This document shows positions 14,006-24,409 of a DNA stretch of 64,000 bases, in pieces. The notes beneath the pieces are model-generated. The model was not told the DNA's origin, did not search any database, and saw only the letters and a list, made by a program, of their open reading frames with translations. Each line of letters begins with the position of its first letter. Within the stretch, counting starts at the first letter, position 1. The stretch covers positions 8,468,499 to 8,532,498 of the forward strand of contig JAQFVV010000012.1 of assembly GCA_028023455.1 (NCBI GenBank), in the 5' to 3' direction. The translations under genes and the position numbers were made by a program. The DNA comes from Epiperipatus broadwayi. Taxonomy: Eukaryota > Onychophora > Udeonychophora > Euonychophora > Peripatidae.

Positions 14006-15985
14006 GTTGATAGGAAGTTGCATTTAAATACCACAAAAATTTGCATTCCTAGGCACAAGCAAGGCATAACCATCCCCGACGACAACAAGCAAACATTCGT
14101 GAACCTAACACAAACAATACTCCCTAAAGAAGTAAAAGATGTGCTAGCAAAAGGCCCCAGATTCTCGGAGGACATGGAAACAACCGGATATGGAATTAAT
14201 AGCGGACATAGAGGCTGGACTCAACCAAGATCCCAAAAGGACGAATATATAGCACAGATCAACACAGCAATGAGACACGCGGCTTTAAAACCAAATACCA
14301 AACAGTGGACATAAAGTAAAAACAACCAAGCAATTCTTTGAGTTAGAAAGAATCACATGCATCGTGAAGACAAGGGAAACAGATTTGTGTTGATGCACAC
14401 CCAGGAATATATTGACAAGATTAACACACAGATTGATAAGTTACAATTTCAGAAAATTGATCAGTTCAGTATTGCTAACAATAGAGACAAATTCATTTCA
14501 TCCATTCTTAAAAAACATTGCAACAAAGCCTTCACAAAAGCAGAATATTACAGTCTATACCCATCATCATCAGTGCCACCCAGGATTTTTGGAAGTGCCA
14601 AAACGCATAAAGACAACACACCGGTCCGATTAATGCTGGATTTCAGTGGAGTACACTATGCAAAGACAGCCAAGTGGGTGAACAAAAAACTCATCCAAAT
14701 GTTAGGCTTTGGAATATACACCATCAAGTCATCTGCACAGTTCATTTCCTCCGTCAAAGATTTACAATTAAACCCAAACATCAGACTGGCCACTATGGAC
14801 GTTTCCGAATTGTATGGCTCTGTCAATAGAAGCACATCGATCCAAATAGTCAGAAATGAACTTTTGACACAAAAAATAGCTCAACCACTGGTTGACTTCA
14901 TCCATGACTTTCTATGTTGGTTGGACAGCAACATTGTGGCATTCTTCAGAAACCAGTGCTTCTCCATGAAACAAGGCTGGCCTATGGGACTACCACTGAG
15001 TGGTGTAGTCACCAGCATCTTCCTAAACTATTATGAGAGAAAAATCATACCTAGTCTAAACCCACCATGCCTTCTAGCATACACTAGATATGTGGATGAC
15101 CTGTTCATTGCTGCCACCCCCGAGATCATTACACAGATCAAAACCGAATTAGAAGCCAACACAGCACTAATTGTTAATGTCACAACTGAAGACACTCACC
15201 AACAAGTCAAATACCTTGATGTCAAAATAAAAAGAGAAAATAACCACTGCCATTATAGCATGGCCATCAAACCGTTGGAAATCAGATGCCATACACACCC
15301 CCAATCTCACACACCCACAGCACATAAATTATCGGGTCTAGCATCTTTTTTGCATAGAAACAGATTGTTGTGTAAAATCGAGGCAGATGCAAAAACAAAT
15401 GTAGCAGAATATAGAAATGATCTACTGAATTTAGGCTTCAGACAATCCATCATCGACAAAAAAATCTCACACATTCAGAATAAACCTCTCAACTCTCACG
15501 CCACACAGGATAAACCCAGGTTATTACTTCCATACATACCCAATTTACACAAGAAACTACATTCCATCTTTAACAACAAATATCAGCTCTGTTTTCGAAC
15601 CCCTCCAAATTCTAACAATCTAATTAACAATACCAAAGATCAAACTCCACTGTTACAGACCCCCCATACAGTATATAACATTGCTTGTCCAAATAACTAT
15701 TGCAAAGGCACATATTATGGGGAAAGCAGAGCATCTTTGGCCACACGATTGGCACAACACAGGTATTCGTACAATAGAGCTCGCAACGATCCTTCTACTT
15801 ATTCAGTTTTTTATCAGCACCAGTGCACAAGTCACCATGAGTGCATTCCGGACAATCCTACCATCGTATGTAGAGAGAGACATGACCTCAAAAGAAAGAT
15901 CAAAGAGGCTTTATTTATCTCTCGCGACAGCGATGCCATAAACAGGAAGGACACGTGTTTTTCTCTATCAAAAAGATGGAATTAG
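14006..15985 (+). pseudogene. Penelope-like element: reverse transcriptase with GIY-YIG endonuclease
   Basis: One frame runs about 660 codons and is interrupted only by two in-frame stops, TAA at 14312-14314 and TGA at 14339-14341. The upstream piece contains FVNLTQTILPKEVKDVLAKG, a Penelope N-terminal signature. The downstream 542-residue piece begins near the DKGN motif, then has FGSAKTHKDNTPVR, motif A MDVSELYGSV, motif B KQGWPMGLPLSG, the catalytic box YVDD (residues 245-248, DNA about 15089-15100), and a C-terminal GIY-YIG nuclease (VYNIAC at residue 439, TYYGES at 452-457, RLAQH after). Such proteins make cDNA and nick DNA for insertion. Both active-site regions look intact, so the two stops are the visible damage. 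The first ATG of the long piece lies after the stops and is probably not the native start. A hammerhead-like RNA fold starts 29 nt after the stop codon. The composition is clearly less AT-rich than the flanks, which suggests a recent arrival. Confidence 0.92.
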
Positions 15986-16013
15986 CATATTTGCATAAAT
16001 TTAAACGTAAGCA

Positions 16014-16055
16014 AGCTATGATTATGAAGGCAAGATCCTTTGAAAGCACTCAGCT
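16014..16055 (+). ncRNA. Hammerhead-like fold at the 3' end of the Penelope element
   Basis: Helix I is AGCT (16014-16017) pairing with AGCT (16052-16055). The core is ATGATTA (16018-16024) plus one extra T. Helix II is GAAGG (16026-16030) with CCTTT (16037-16041). GAAA is at 16042-16045. Helix III is a tiny A-G/C-T hairpin (16045-16050), then C at the cleavage position (16051). The normal core is CTGATGA, so positions 3 and 8 (normally a C-G pair) read A and T, which can still pair. Penelope elements of other animals are known to carry hammerheads in their terminal repeats. Activity of this variant is uncertain. Confidence 0.6.
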
Positions 16056-16321
16056 GTTTTAATATATTTTTAGTTAGCTATTTGTATTTGTATTAACAGC
16101 TTTTGGGAGCAGTTGCGCCGCACATGCATACTAATATGATTAAAGTAATGCTCAATGGATTTTCTTAGAAAAAGAAATAATAAATGAATATAATATTTCT
16201 GTTACTACAACTTATAAATTACAATATAACAATTTGAAATAAAATAATAGTTTTTACTTCACTTTTGATTAGTAATTAATTGAGATTGCACTTTACACAA
16301 AAAAGTGAAGCTTGTCTACTG

Positions 16322-16453
16322 TGCACTGAACGCAATGATGTAAAACGAAAAATCAAAGAGGCATGTTTTATTGCAAATGATAATTATTGCAATAAACCGG
16401 ACAGAATTGTGCTTTACAATCTCCAGAAAATGGTCATTATAAAATTTGAATAA
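16322..16453 (+). pseudogene. C-terminal fragment of a second Penelope protein
   Basis: Reading from 16322 gives CTERNDVKRKIKEACFIAND and onward to IIKFE and a TAA at 16451-16453. It aligns with the last part of the first element (CRERHDLKRKIKEALFISRD) but is clearly diverged, so it belongs to a different copy or subfamily. Only the tail after the GIY-YIG core is left; the polymerase is absent. Confidence 0.75.
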
Positions 16454-16491
16454 GTTTTACATAAACCACAACTAAACTTCAGTTAAAAGTA

Positions 16492-16534
16492 GGCTATGAT
16501 TATGGAGACTCAAGGTCTCCGAAAGCACTAAGCC
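16492..16534 (+). ncRNA. Hammerhead-like fold, second Penelope copy
   Basis: Helix I GGCT (16492-16495) pairs with AGCC (16531-16534). The core is ATGATTA plus an extra T (16496-16503). Helix II is a perfect 6-bp GGAGAC/GTCTCC (16504-16509 and 16515-16520). GAAA is at 16521-16524, helix III A-G/C-T at 16524-16529, and A at the cleavage position (16530). Compared with the copy at 16014, helices I and II differ in sequence but still pair, which supports a real selected RNA structure with the same unusual A3/U8 core. Confidence 0.62.
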
Positions 16535-16646
16535 ACATAACTTTGTAAGAGTTAGACAAGCTTCACTTTTTTGCATAAAGCGCAATCTCAATATAACAAT
16601 TTGTCAATTGTTAAAACAAAAAACCTTTAATAAATCAAATAACTAT

Positions 16647-16686
16647 TGTCAAGCACTTTCAACTCCTATGAGTCCTTATCAAGGCA
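16647..16686 (-). ncRNA. Degenerate hammerhead-like motif, left arm
   Basis: On the minus strand: helix I TGCC against GACA (one mismatch), core TTGATAA, an extra G, helix II GACT/AGTT, GAAA, a two-pair helix III (A-G, TG loop, C-T) and T at the cleavage position. Core positions 3 and 8 are T and A, again pairable, rather than the usual C and G. Confidence 0.4.
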
Positions 16687-16756
16687 GTATAAAAAATCTT
16701 AGTTTTCTCATAATGTTGAATTTATCACTTAGGAGAAAAATAGGATTTTTTTATAC

Positions 16757-16796
16757 TGCCTTGATCAGGACTAGCAGGAGTTGAAAGCGCTTGGCA
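16757..16796 (+). ncRNA. Degenerate hammerhead-like motif, right arm
   Basis: Helix I TGCC (16757-16760) pairs with GGCA (16793-16796). The core is TTGATCA, then an extra G and helix II GACT/AGTT. GAAA is at 16783-16786, helix III is A-G with C-T, and T is at the cleavage position. Core position 8 is C, which cannot pair with T at position 3, so this copy is probably dead. Confidence 0.4.
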
Positions 16797-16861
16797 ATAG
16801 TTATTTTATTTATTAAAGATTCTCTGTTTTAGCAATTGACAAATTGTTATATTGTAATTTA

Positions 16862-17484
16862 GATAAAGAAAATAAAGATTAATAATGATGAATTAGAAGA
16901 TAACAACTACAAATACTTTGGTTAGATTATTAATACAGATGAAAACATAATGGGTAAAATTAATTATAGAATTAGACTTGAATGTAGTGTTTTTGGTAGA
17001 CATAATATAAAAAGGAAATAGATCCATATGTTAAAAGAGGAAGGCTTTTTGAAGAGCAACATTTTTAATAAATGTGTTTTATCAGTTTTTACTTATGGAT
17101 CTGATATTTGGACACAAGAGAAGAGCAATACAGAAATTTCAAACCACAGTGAAGTATGAAAGATGTATATTAGGATTAACTAAGAGTTTGAAAATAAAAT
17201 ATATGATTGTGAACACAAACAGGTATTGCTGACATCATTAAAAGAATTTAAATACTCAATGGAATTGGGGGGAACATTTTTCTAGAAAAGATATGTGGAT
17301 CGTTCTAGTCTTAAAATGGATCTTAAGAGATTATAAAAGACCTAGAAAGAGACCACTTGTGAGATGGATGGATGAAATAAGTAAGTTTGCTGCTGTTAGG
17401 CAGAGAAGAGAGGCTAGAAATGAGAGAAACTGTATTAACTTGAAGAGTCAGTCGTTCACCCTGCAATCGCTCTATAATGATTGA
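16862..17484 (+). pseudogene. Decayed LINE (RTE/CFDP2-type): C-terminal part
   Basis: This continues the ORF broken at about 13.74 kb. Pieces in several frames read INNDELEDNNYKYFG, INTDENIMGKINYRIRL, FNKCVLSVFTYGSDIWTQEK and, from 17293, LVLKWILRDYKRPRKRPLVRW. These match the post-polymerase tail of the same LINE group, where 'YLGQ', 'LTYGSETWT' and 'RPPTRW.D' are usual. A GATGATGATGG tail at about 17489-17499 looks like the 3' end of the element. Stops and frameshifts make it non-functional. Confidence 0.8.
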
Positions 17485-17905
17485 AAATGATGATGATGGT
17501 AAAATATGGAAATAACAATTTAAAGCACATATATTAATAGAATCACCAAGATTTTACAAATGTTTTATATACAAGTAATTATGACTAGAGATGCTGAAAA
17601 CTAAATTTTTCTTTTAAAGCATAAAGTATTAATTGAAAAAGTGTTTCGCCTTTTAACAGCAAGTTGTTGAAGAATTACTCAAGTTAAAGTTTAATGAATG
17701 TTAACCTCAACCATTCTTTTCTGCTAATAGTAATTAGTTTTTAATGACTGCCTTTTTTATAGTAGGAATTTAAATTAAACATTGCTAACTTTTCTGATTA
17801 ATGTTCAGTCATTTGCAATTCACTTAGATTATCAGACTACAGTATATATCAACATGTTTATGTTATTATATAAATGATAGTGTGTGTCTTTTAAAATCAT
17901 ATCAA

Positions 17906-18015
17906 TTTTTTTTTCATATGTCATAGCATCGGCCGGAAGGCGAACCCACAACCGTCTGCAAACAACTACTTGCTTGCAAGGCGGCTGCGATGATCTCTCG
18001 GCGAACAACACTTGA
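17906..18015 (-). mobile_element. tRNA-derived SINE, long-loop subfamily variant
   Basis: The minus strand reads TCAAGTGTTGTTCGCCGAGAG, then a long anticodon-loop region with CTTGCAAGCAAGTAGTTG, then GTTCGCCTTCC and GATGCTATGACATATG plus an A-run (T-run 17906-17914 on the plus strand). The loop segment distinguishes this variant, shared with the copies at 43.1 and 52.9 kb, from the type at 1.5 kb. No clear target duplication was found. Confidence 0.83.
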
Positions 18016-18204
18016 CTATCCTTTTTTTTTCTTTCTCTAAATATATGTGCATTACATATAGGACGTTTTATTGGGCCTCCGATACTAGGTGCTATAATAA
18101 TTTTAGTAAGATTTACCAAAAGCAGTGACAAACTATCTTCTTTTACTTGCTTAACTGCAGTATCCATTATCAACCAATTAGCTAAATCTCCAATTCACAT
18201 AAGA

Positions 18205-18557
18205 TAACAGCAGCTCTCCATTCTATCTGTCTCTACTTTTTTAAGCTTGAATAACCAATGATGACTAGATGGATTTAAATCTCCATGCCCAGATTGGTTT
18301 TTGCCTTTTACTTTATCAATAGTTGGGAAGAAATGCAGATACACATCCAGAAATAATCTTTAAATTCATTTCAGGTTTTACTTGTATCAAGTAAAATGGA
18401 ATTAAGATAATGCTGAATGTGTAGTTGAATTTCTTCTAACTTTGAATGCAAAGTCCCTTTGATTAAAAAAAGTCAGAAACTAGTCTGAAGATTGGGATTT
18501 AAATGTGATCTAATAATCATTGATTATTCAGGATTGACACTAGAATGGAGAGCTGCT
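18205..18557. repeat. Diverged foldback element
   Basis: Left AGCAGCTCTCCATTCTATCT (from 18209) matches the inverse of GAATGGAGAGCTGCT near 18543-18557. The middle piece ACCAATGATGACTAGATGGA (from 18251) matches the inverse of about 18500-18530. The arms are about 160-170 bp with many differences and meet near 18380. There is no coding sequence and no GAAA box of hammerhead type. Confidence 0.7.
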
Positions 18558-19693
18558 CTGGTCTTAGCACACATTAACTGAAAACTCTTTGGATTTACAT
18601 ACAATTTTTTTCTAAGTCTAAATATTTTAATAAAAACTAACTACATTATTTTATTATACATTATAAAATATTATTTAGTGTTTTATATATATATATATAA
18701 ATTCTTTATATTTTAATAATTATTAATCTATTATATTATTATTAACATATTTATTATAATTTGTTTGGTGTTTTATAACTCTTCAAGAATTTTAATGCTT
18801 ATTTTAGTACTTAGCCTCATAACTATTGATAACCAGTTTTCCTTCATGGATGATCATGAAATAAATATGACATTATCTATTGGACGTATACATTTATTGT
18901 GTTTATGCTTACTCATTCACACTCTTTCAAAAAAATTACTAAATCTTTATTTTTTATATGCTCTTGGTAATATCCTTTTTCTTTAATAACTTTTTACTCC
19001 TATTGAAATGTAATAGAAGTCTCACTATAATTAGATTCACCCTCTGTAGTGGTTTTGATGTTTTATCACATACAGTACTCAAAGTAAAAAAACATGGTTG
19101 CTGCTATAATGTAAAATTTATTAAATTGATGTTTTTTTATTTTTTATTTTAAACATGATTATATACAACTAATATGGCAAAATATTGTAAAATTTATTAA
19201 ATTTACTAATTTTAATAATTTTTTTTCTTTACATTTTTTAAGGATGGTATATAATTGAAGTAATGCATATTGATATAGCATATCAATATTTCATTTTGTG
19301 GATAGTAAATCAATCTTCAATGGAATGTATTTATTCATTTTTATTTTTAAAAATGTTGCAGCACATATAAGTGTGACCATTGTCCCCCAAAATATTGTAC
19401 TTTTATCCTGATTAGTGATGGATCTTTATGCAAAAATTCACCATAATGATCATCATCATCAATTTGTAACCATAAATTTGATTTACAATCGATTATTCAT
19501 TATTATGATGTTTAAAAAAAATTCTATACTTTTTTTGAAAAAATGACCATTTTAAAAAAAAAAGGGACACCATCTTGTAAGATTGATGATATCCTAGAAT
19601 AATGTCCTTATTAAAGCTATACTTCTGAAAATAAAATAACATCCACACTAAAGTGTACACTAAAGTTTATTCATTATACAGTATGCAGTACTG
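18558..19693. other. AT-rich non-coding DNA
   Basis: No gene or repeat family recognised. The open frames near 18.8-19.1 kb are hydrophobic low-complexity translations without motifs. Confidence 0.55.
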
Positions 19694-20149
19694 CAATGGT
19701 TCACAATCTTTTTACTCTCATGGCACATTTTTGGAAGAAGTTTCTTTTTGTGCATATCTATATATCATAAAAAAATTAACTTCTAAATAAATGAAAACAA
19801 AAGACAATTTAAACAGAACTTTTAATTTTGAGATAGAAGCTATGATGAATAGCACTATTAAATAGAAAAGTGAATTGTAAGTTCATTAATAAATAAATAA
19901 ACTTTTAATTATTAACATTTGCACACACACAAAAATTTTGTATCAAAAAATTACAAGTAGGTACATATGATTATGGTCAAAAAATAAAAAGTAGCAAAAA
20001 ATAATATGAACAAGCATTTCATTTTATTAATATTTAATATTTTGATGTAAATCATCAAAATTTTTGTAATAAAATGACAATCTGAAATATGTGATTGATG
20101 ATGTCTTTCTAGTTCTTCTATATCTGGTTTTATTTCTGATGGAGAAACT

Positions 20150-22930
20150 CAGTTCATTCTCGATATTTTTCACTTGTGATCGCTTACTATTTTTTTATGT
20201 TAGTGAGAGTTGAAAACCCCACTTCACATAAATACAATGTGGAAAATTGCAATAAAATATTTATTGCTGTTTTAAATAACTTTGAATATTTATCTCTTAA
20301 TAATATCCAAAAAGTATCCAGTGGAAGTTCTGAATGCTTTATTTTTAAGGTTCTATTAGATGGGAGGGGGTGAGTTCTTCCTCTTCTTTAAGGCAAAGAT
20401 TGAAATCTGATGTATCATCAACAAAAGGATTTCAAATCCAATCATATTTATCTGTTTGGATTAATGGAAAATATTTACTAATGGCCTTCTAAAGCATATC
20501 TAAATGTTTTTTTTTTTTTTTTTACCAATAATGCAAGAAAATTTCTCTTATGTTCAAAAATTTTTTGGAACATGGATAAACTATCTTCATCAATAGACAT
20601 AACTTTTACTTAAATGCAGTTTATTTATCTGTTGATGTTAAGATGTTTTCATTTCAACCTTGCAAATATGTATTAAAAATGTTAAGGTACGCAATATATG
20701 TTCTGGATAAACCAACTTTGCACATCACCCTTAAATACTCAAACAATTGTAAAATTTTTGTGTTTTCATGATAAATTTTTTTCTGCTATATTTGTTTCTT
20801 TTTCAAAAAATATACAAAGAACTCTTAACACTTTCTTAGCCCGAAATGCGAATTCGCGTTGTCACCTTTAGATTGCTCTAACTCAGCCATTTTATGAGCT
20901 ACAATGATAAAATTACGTTCGATTTTGAGCTTAGAGCAAGGCCTGTAAGATGCTACCCTCTCTTGAATTATTTTACAAGTAAAAAATCAATACTAGGAGT
21001 GTTTAAAGTTTGCAAAAGAAGAAGGCCAGTTCTGATTGGTTGGATAATCTATTCTCAATTCTTATTGGCTGATGATTTCAATAAATATTTTTTCACCGCT
21101 GAAAATGAAATATATGTTTTAGAGGTTTTTTTTTTATTATTTTTCATGCATATTATAAATAATTTTCATAAAATCTAATATTTCTAATAAAAATATAGTT
21201 ATTTTACAAAAGTAGTAAGGTTTTATTAAAAAATTGTATACTTTACACGATTGTAAATTGAAAAAGAAACCAGCCATAGCAGCAATTTTTGACGTCTTGT
21301 CAAGAGGTTAGATTGCTCCAAGCTGTTTATTTGATTTTCAAACAAAGATTAATGTTTTAGAATATTTTTCTGGCATTATAATGTATTTTTGGTGTATTTT
21401 TTTAATAATATGCTGAAATATAATTATTTTGAGAAAAACGTTAAGACTTTTCCTAAAAAATTCTTAAAAAATTTGTAACGGCAAATCTGGGAGGGATTTA
21501 AATGACATTTACATTGCTTCTAATTTGCTCCTAATGTTTTCTTTGAATTTTCCGCTTTTGAATACTTCTATAAAATACAAATAAAAATATATTTTTGAAA
21601 TAACTTTCGTTTACTTTCCTAACATTACAAATAATTAATATACTTTTTGAAAACAAAACTAAAATTAATATATGTTAAAAGATGAAAATATTTCTATCAA
21701 AGAGTTTGTCACTTGACCAATTAAAACCAATTAAAAGTTTCAGAGTTTTACTTCACTTGTCCAATAATAAAAATGTTCCATGAAAATGTTAATATAAATA
21801 CATGATCCAAAATTCTTCCTTTGGAAAGCCAGTGAATTTCATTATGAAATAATAAGCAATTGTAATTAGATTTCTTGCTGTCACATAATTCTTTAAATAA
21901 TTATGATTTTACAGATTTGCTTTTAATACGATTAACTATTTTTACCATACTATTCAAAACAGTGCTTAATTCTGTGGGGAGAGTTTTAGCTATTAAAGCT
22001 TCTCAGTAAATAATGCAATTTGTGGAACAATATCTGACTTTTTTTTTGTTTTGCAAACATCAAGTAATCTCTCCTATCTGACCATTGATGGAGTACTTTC
22101 TCTACAAATGCCTCTACAGAAATCCCATAGTAAGTTTATATTTAAAAAAAATTGTTGATACAATTAAATATTTCTTTACCTGTTGTTTTTCCTGGGAATT
22201 CTTAATAAAATAAAAATTTATTAATAATTGAATTCCCAATAATGAAGCAAACAAATCCCATTAAATGTGTTTTTCCACTGATATTTGTCAATTCATCTAC
22301 TTGTAGCACAAAAATTTGGCTATTAAGTTCTGTTGAACATTTTTGATTATATTTTTCAACATATCAATGATTCTCTGATAATAGTATAATGGGAGAGAGG
22401 ATTTTTATTCCAGCTTCTGCTTCTTTGCCAAACATACATTTCGACTATTATATGGTAAGTGAGGTGAATTCATGTTTCTGCAATTGAATGTTTTGTCCTT
22501 TGTGTAATAAATTGAGTTATCTCATAGGAGGCAATTTGTGCTTTATCAGATATTGTCATTTGGACTTTTTGAATATGTTTGTCACTATTTGTCAATATTC
22601 TCTCAAAATAGTTTTTGTCTTTCAACACCAAATTTGAGTGAACTTTTTTCAAATGCCATTTCAGTTTGCTAGGAACCATTGTACCATTTGTTTTTGTATG
22701 CTTACATACATCACATAAAGGCAGTGAGAAATCTTTGTCCCCTGTTCATGTAAAACTGAAATTTAAATAAACCTCATTATATTTTCTTGTACTTATTTTT
22801 AACTTTTTGCCTGAGGTTCATCTATTCTTGTACTATTGATATTATTAGCCTTGTCAATGGATGTAATATTTATATTTGCTGCAGAACTGCTACTAGTATT
22901 CCCGTCATCTTTAGTTCTGTTTGCCATAAC
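20150..22930 (-). pseudogene. hAT transposase relic (SCAND3/ZBED5-like)
   Basis: The minus strand gives, from 22679, MVPSKLKWHLKKVHSNLVLK and then DKNYFERIL and SDKAQIASY, the part after the BED zinc finger in SCAND3/ZBED5-type transposases. Further on come APSMV (about 22100), LSTVLNSMVKIVNRIKSKS and LCDSKKSNYNCLLFHNEIHWLSKGR (about 21980-21800), matching the conserved 'LH.EVRWLSRG' block. After the insertion come LQG.NENILTSTDK (about 20650), LMKIVYPCSKKFLNIREIFL and YFPLIQTDKYDWI.NPF. Many stops and shifts leave no usable protein. In living copies this enzyme cuts and pastes the element by its inverted ends. Confidence 0.8.
20825..21444. mobile_element. Possible piggyBac-like non-autonomous insertion inside the hAT
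   Basis: The segment interrupts the transposase relic and has different composition. It begins TTAACACTTTCTTAGCCCG (20825 on), which resembles piggyBac ends (TTAA target, then CACTTT). The right side has a TTAA at 21441-21444 preceded by GAGAAAAACG, whose inverse only partly matches the left end. TTAGATTGCTC occurs in both halves (20871 and 21308 areas) in the same orientation. The open frame at 20894-21178 has no motif I recognise. Confidence 0.35.
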
Positions 22931-23142
22931 TAATTTTCTTATATCCATTTTTGGATAAGCTAAAAATTAATTTTAAATTGCTTTAATTATAATTATTTAT
23001 TATTTATAATTAAGAAGTGTTTGATATTTTATAAGAATCAAATTTGCATATTTATTTTTTTAATAATTTTGTTGCACACTTGGAGATTTTAGTGACACAC
23101 TAATATGCCATGGCACACCCTTTGAGAAATACTGCAATATTA

Positions 23143-24103
23143 TGTTAATGTACTTCATTTAATTTTTATCCGTGTCTTCACCACAATCATTATGGCATAT
23201 CCATAGTAAAGATAATTTTTATCTTTAATAATTACAAAATCAAAAAACTCCTGTTTCATTTAGCTCAGTAAATAGTCAAAAACTTACTTTGATCATGTTC
23301 AACAACTAAATGCATTAGTATTTAGTTGCAAATTATATATATTCATTCAGCCAATTTATGAGATTAAAATTCTTATGAACATTATTATTCTGTCTACAGC
23401 AAAAATGTAATGATCACAGATATAAAATACAGTTGTCATAATAGTAAGCTATTTTGAGCAGTGTGCAGTTATTAATCAACTTTATATGATGAAAAATAAT
23501 ACTTTTTATTTTTTCAATTTTGAATCAATAATCTCATAATTTTCTTGTGATTTATTCAAGATAATAGCTAGTTTTATAGTAAACATAGATGGGCAAAATA
23601 AAAAGCACATACAACTACAGCAGTCAATTGTGCATTACATTTCTTTACCTACATTTTATTTACTTTTGCTGCATTTATGTAAAATAAAAATTACACAATT
23701 AAAAAGAAATTAACAGCAGTGAAAAATAATCTCAGTGTTATTGGTTAGAAAATACCAAAATAAAAAACTTTAATAACTGAACATAAAGTACATCAAAAAA
23801 TAAATGTTAAAGTATACATTGTGACAAGTTTTATTTTTTTAATTTTAAAATGTACATTGCAGTTAGTGTTTTTTTTTTCTTCGTGCTTTGTTTTAGTTCA
23901 GCAAATTATAATTCAGAAAATTTTATTTTGTGTCTACATAAATAGATAAATGGAGGATCATCAATGAAAAAATTATATATATATTTTAAAATTATAGTTA
24001 GTGAAAGATTGTCAAATAGTATATTTATCCCATAGGTTAATATTTTTTTGTAATAATATGCTTATTAATATGCTATACAGGCTTAAACCTACACACACAC
24101 ATA
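23143..24103. other. AT-rich non-coding DNA
   Basis: No gene seen. The stretch ends in a short (AC)n(AT)n microsatellite at about 24090-24120 which abuts the palindrome. Confidence 0.55.
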
Positions 24104-24228
24104 TATATATATATATACACGTAATGCATGCGGATTCGAACTCAGACTTTCACACGACTCTCAACTCTCCATGCCATTTTATATTGCTGACCCATCTGAT
24201 CACACACATGTTGAAAAGATAAATAATC

Positions 24229-24270
24229 CCCATATACGTATTTCATGCTAAACTATCACTTATCAGTTGG
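24229..24270 (-). ncRNA. Hammerhead ribozyme relic, left arm
   Basis: Minus strand: helix I CCAA, core CTGATAA (G8 changed to A), helix II GTGAT/AGCAT with one mismatch, GAAA, helix III ATA/TAT closing a CG loop, A at the cleavage position, then TGGG where TTGG is expected. The G8 change should greatly weaken cleavage. Confidence 0.6.
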
Positions 24271-24367
24271 TCCAGATTACCATCTCCACACATATATACA
24301 ATCAGTGCTCAGCTTTATAGATTTCCTATCTTAATATAAAGCTGAGCACTGATTGTATTAATCTGGA

Positions 24368-24409
24368 CCAACTGATCAGTGTTGGTTTAGTACAAAATAC
24401 GAATATTGG
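24368..24409 (+). ncRNA. Hammerhead ribozyme relic, right arm
   Basis: CCAA (24368-24371), core CTGATCA (G8 changed to C), helix II remnant GTGTT...AGTAC, AAAA where GAAA is required, then TTGG at helix I. Two essential positions are lost, so the copy is inactive by family rules. Confidence 0.55.

Larger units (their letters stand above)
16282..16589 (+). mobile_element. Second Penelope remnant flanked by 36-bp inverted repeats
   Basis: The 36-bp sequence at 16282-16317 (starting GAGATTGC and ending GCTTGTCT) recurs inverted at 16554-16589 with about three mismatches. Between the arms lie the last 43 codons of another Penelope ORF and a hammerhead-like fold. The element is immediately followed by the foldback at 16589-16854. 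Confidence 0.7.
16589..16854. repeat. Foldback element with hammerhead-like arms
   Basis: The left arm (16589-about 16710) and right arm (about 16731-16854) are inverted copies of each other over some 120 bp, separated by about 20 nt. The arms differ at a number of positions, so this is not a fresh duplication. Each arm carries a hammerhead-like motif (separate entries). The sequence CAATATAACAATTTG at the arm end also occurs near 16220, which links this foldback to the Penelope debris beside it. Confidence 0.82.
19694..23134 (-). mobile_element. Decayed hAT transposon (SCAND3/ZBED5-like)
   Basis: The ends are CAATGGTTCACAATCTTTTT (from 19694) and, inverted, CAGTATTTCTCAAAGGGTG (ending 23134), both followed inward by ATGGCACA-type sequence, as in hAT elements whose ends read CAGTGGTTCTCAA. 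The flanking 8-mers CAGTACTG (19686-19693) and CAATATTA (23135-23142) agree at 5 of 8 positions, the rest being transitions, so they may be an aged target duplication. The transposase lies on the minus strand and is interrupted near 20.8-21.4 kb by other DNA. Confidence 0.78.

Noticed and set aside
17832-18173. Minus-strand open frame of 113 codons
   Set aside because: It covers a SINE copy and low-complexity flanks; its SINE-derived stretch matches the frame seen over the SINE at 52.9 kb, which shows it is repeat-derived.
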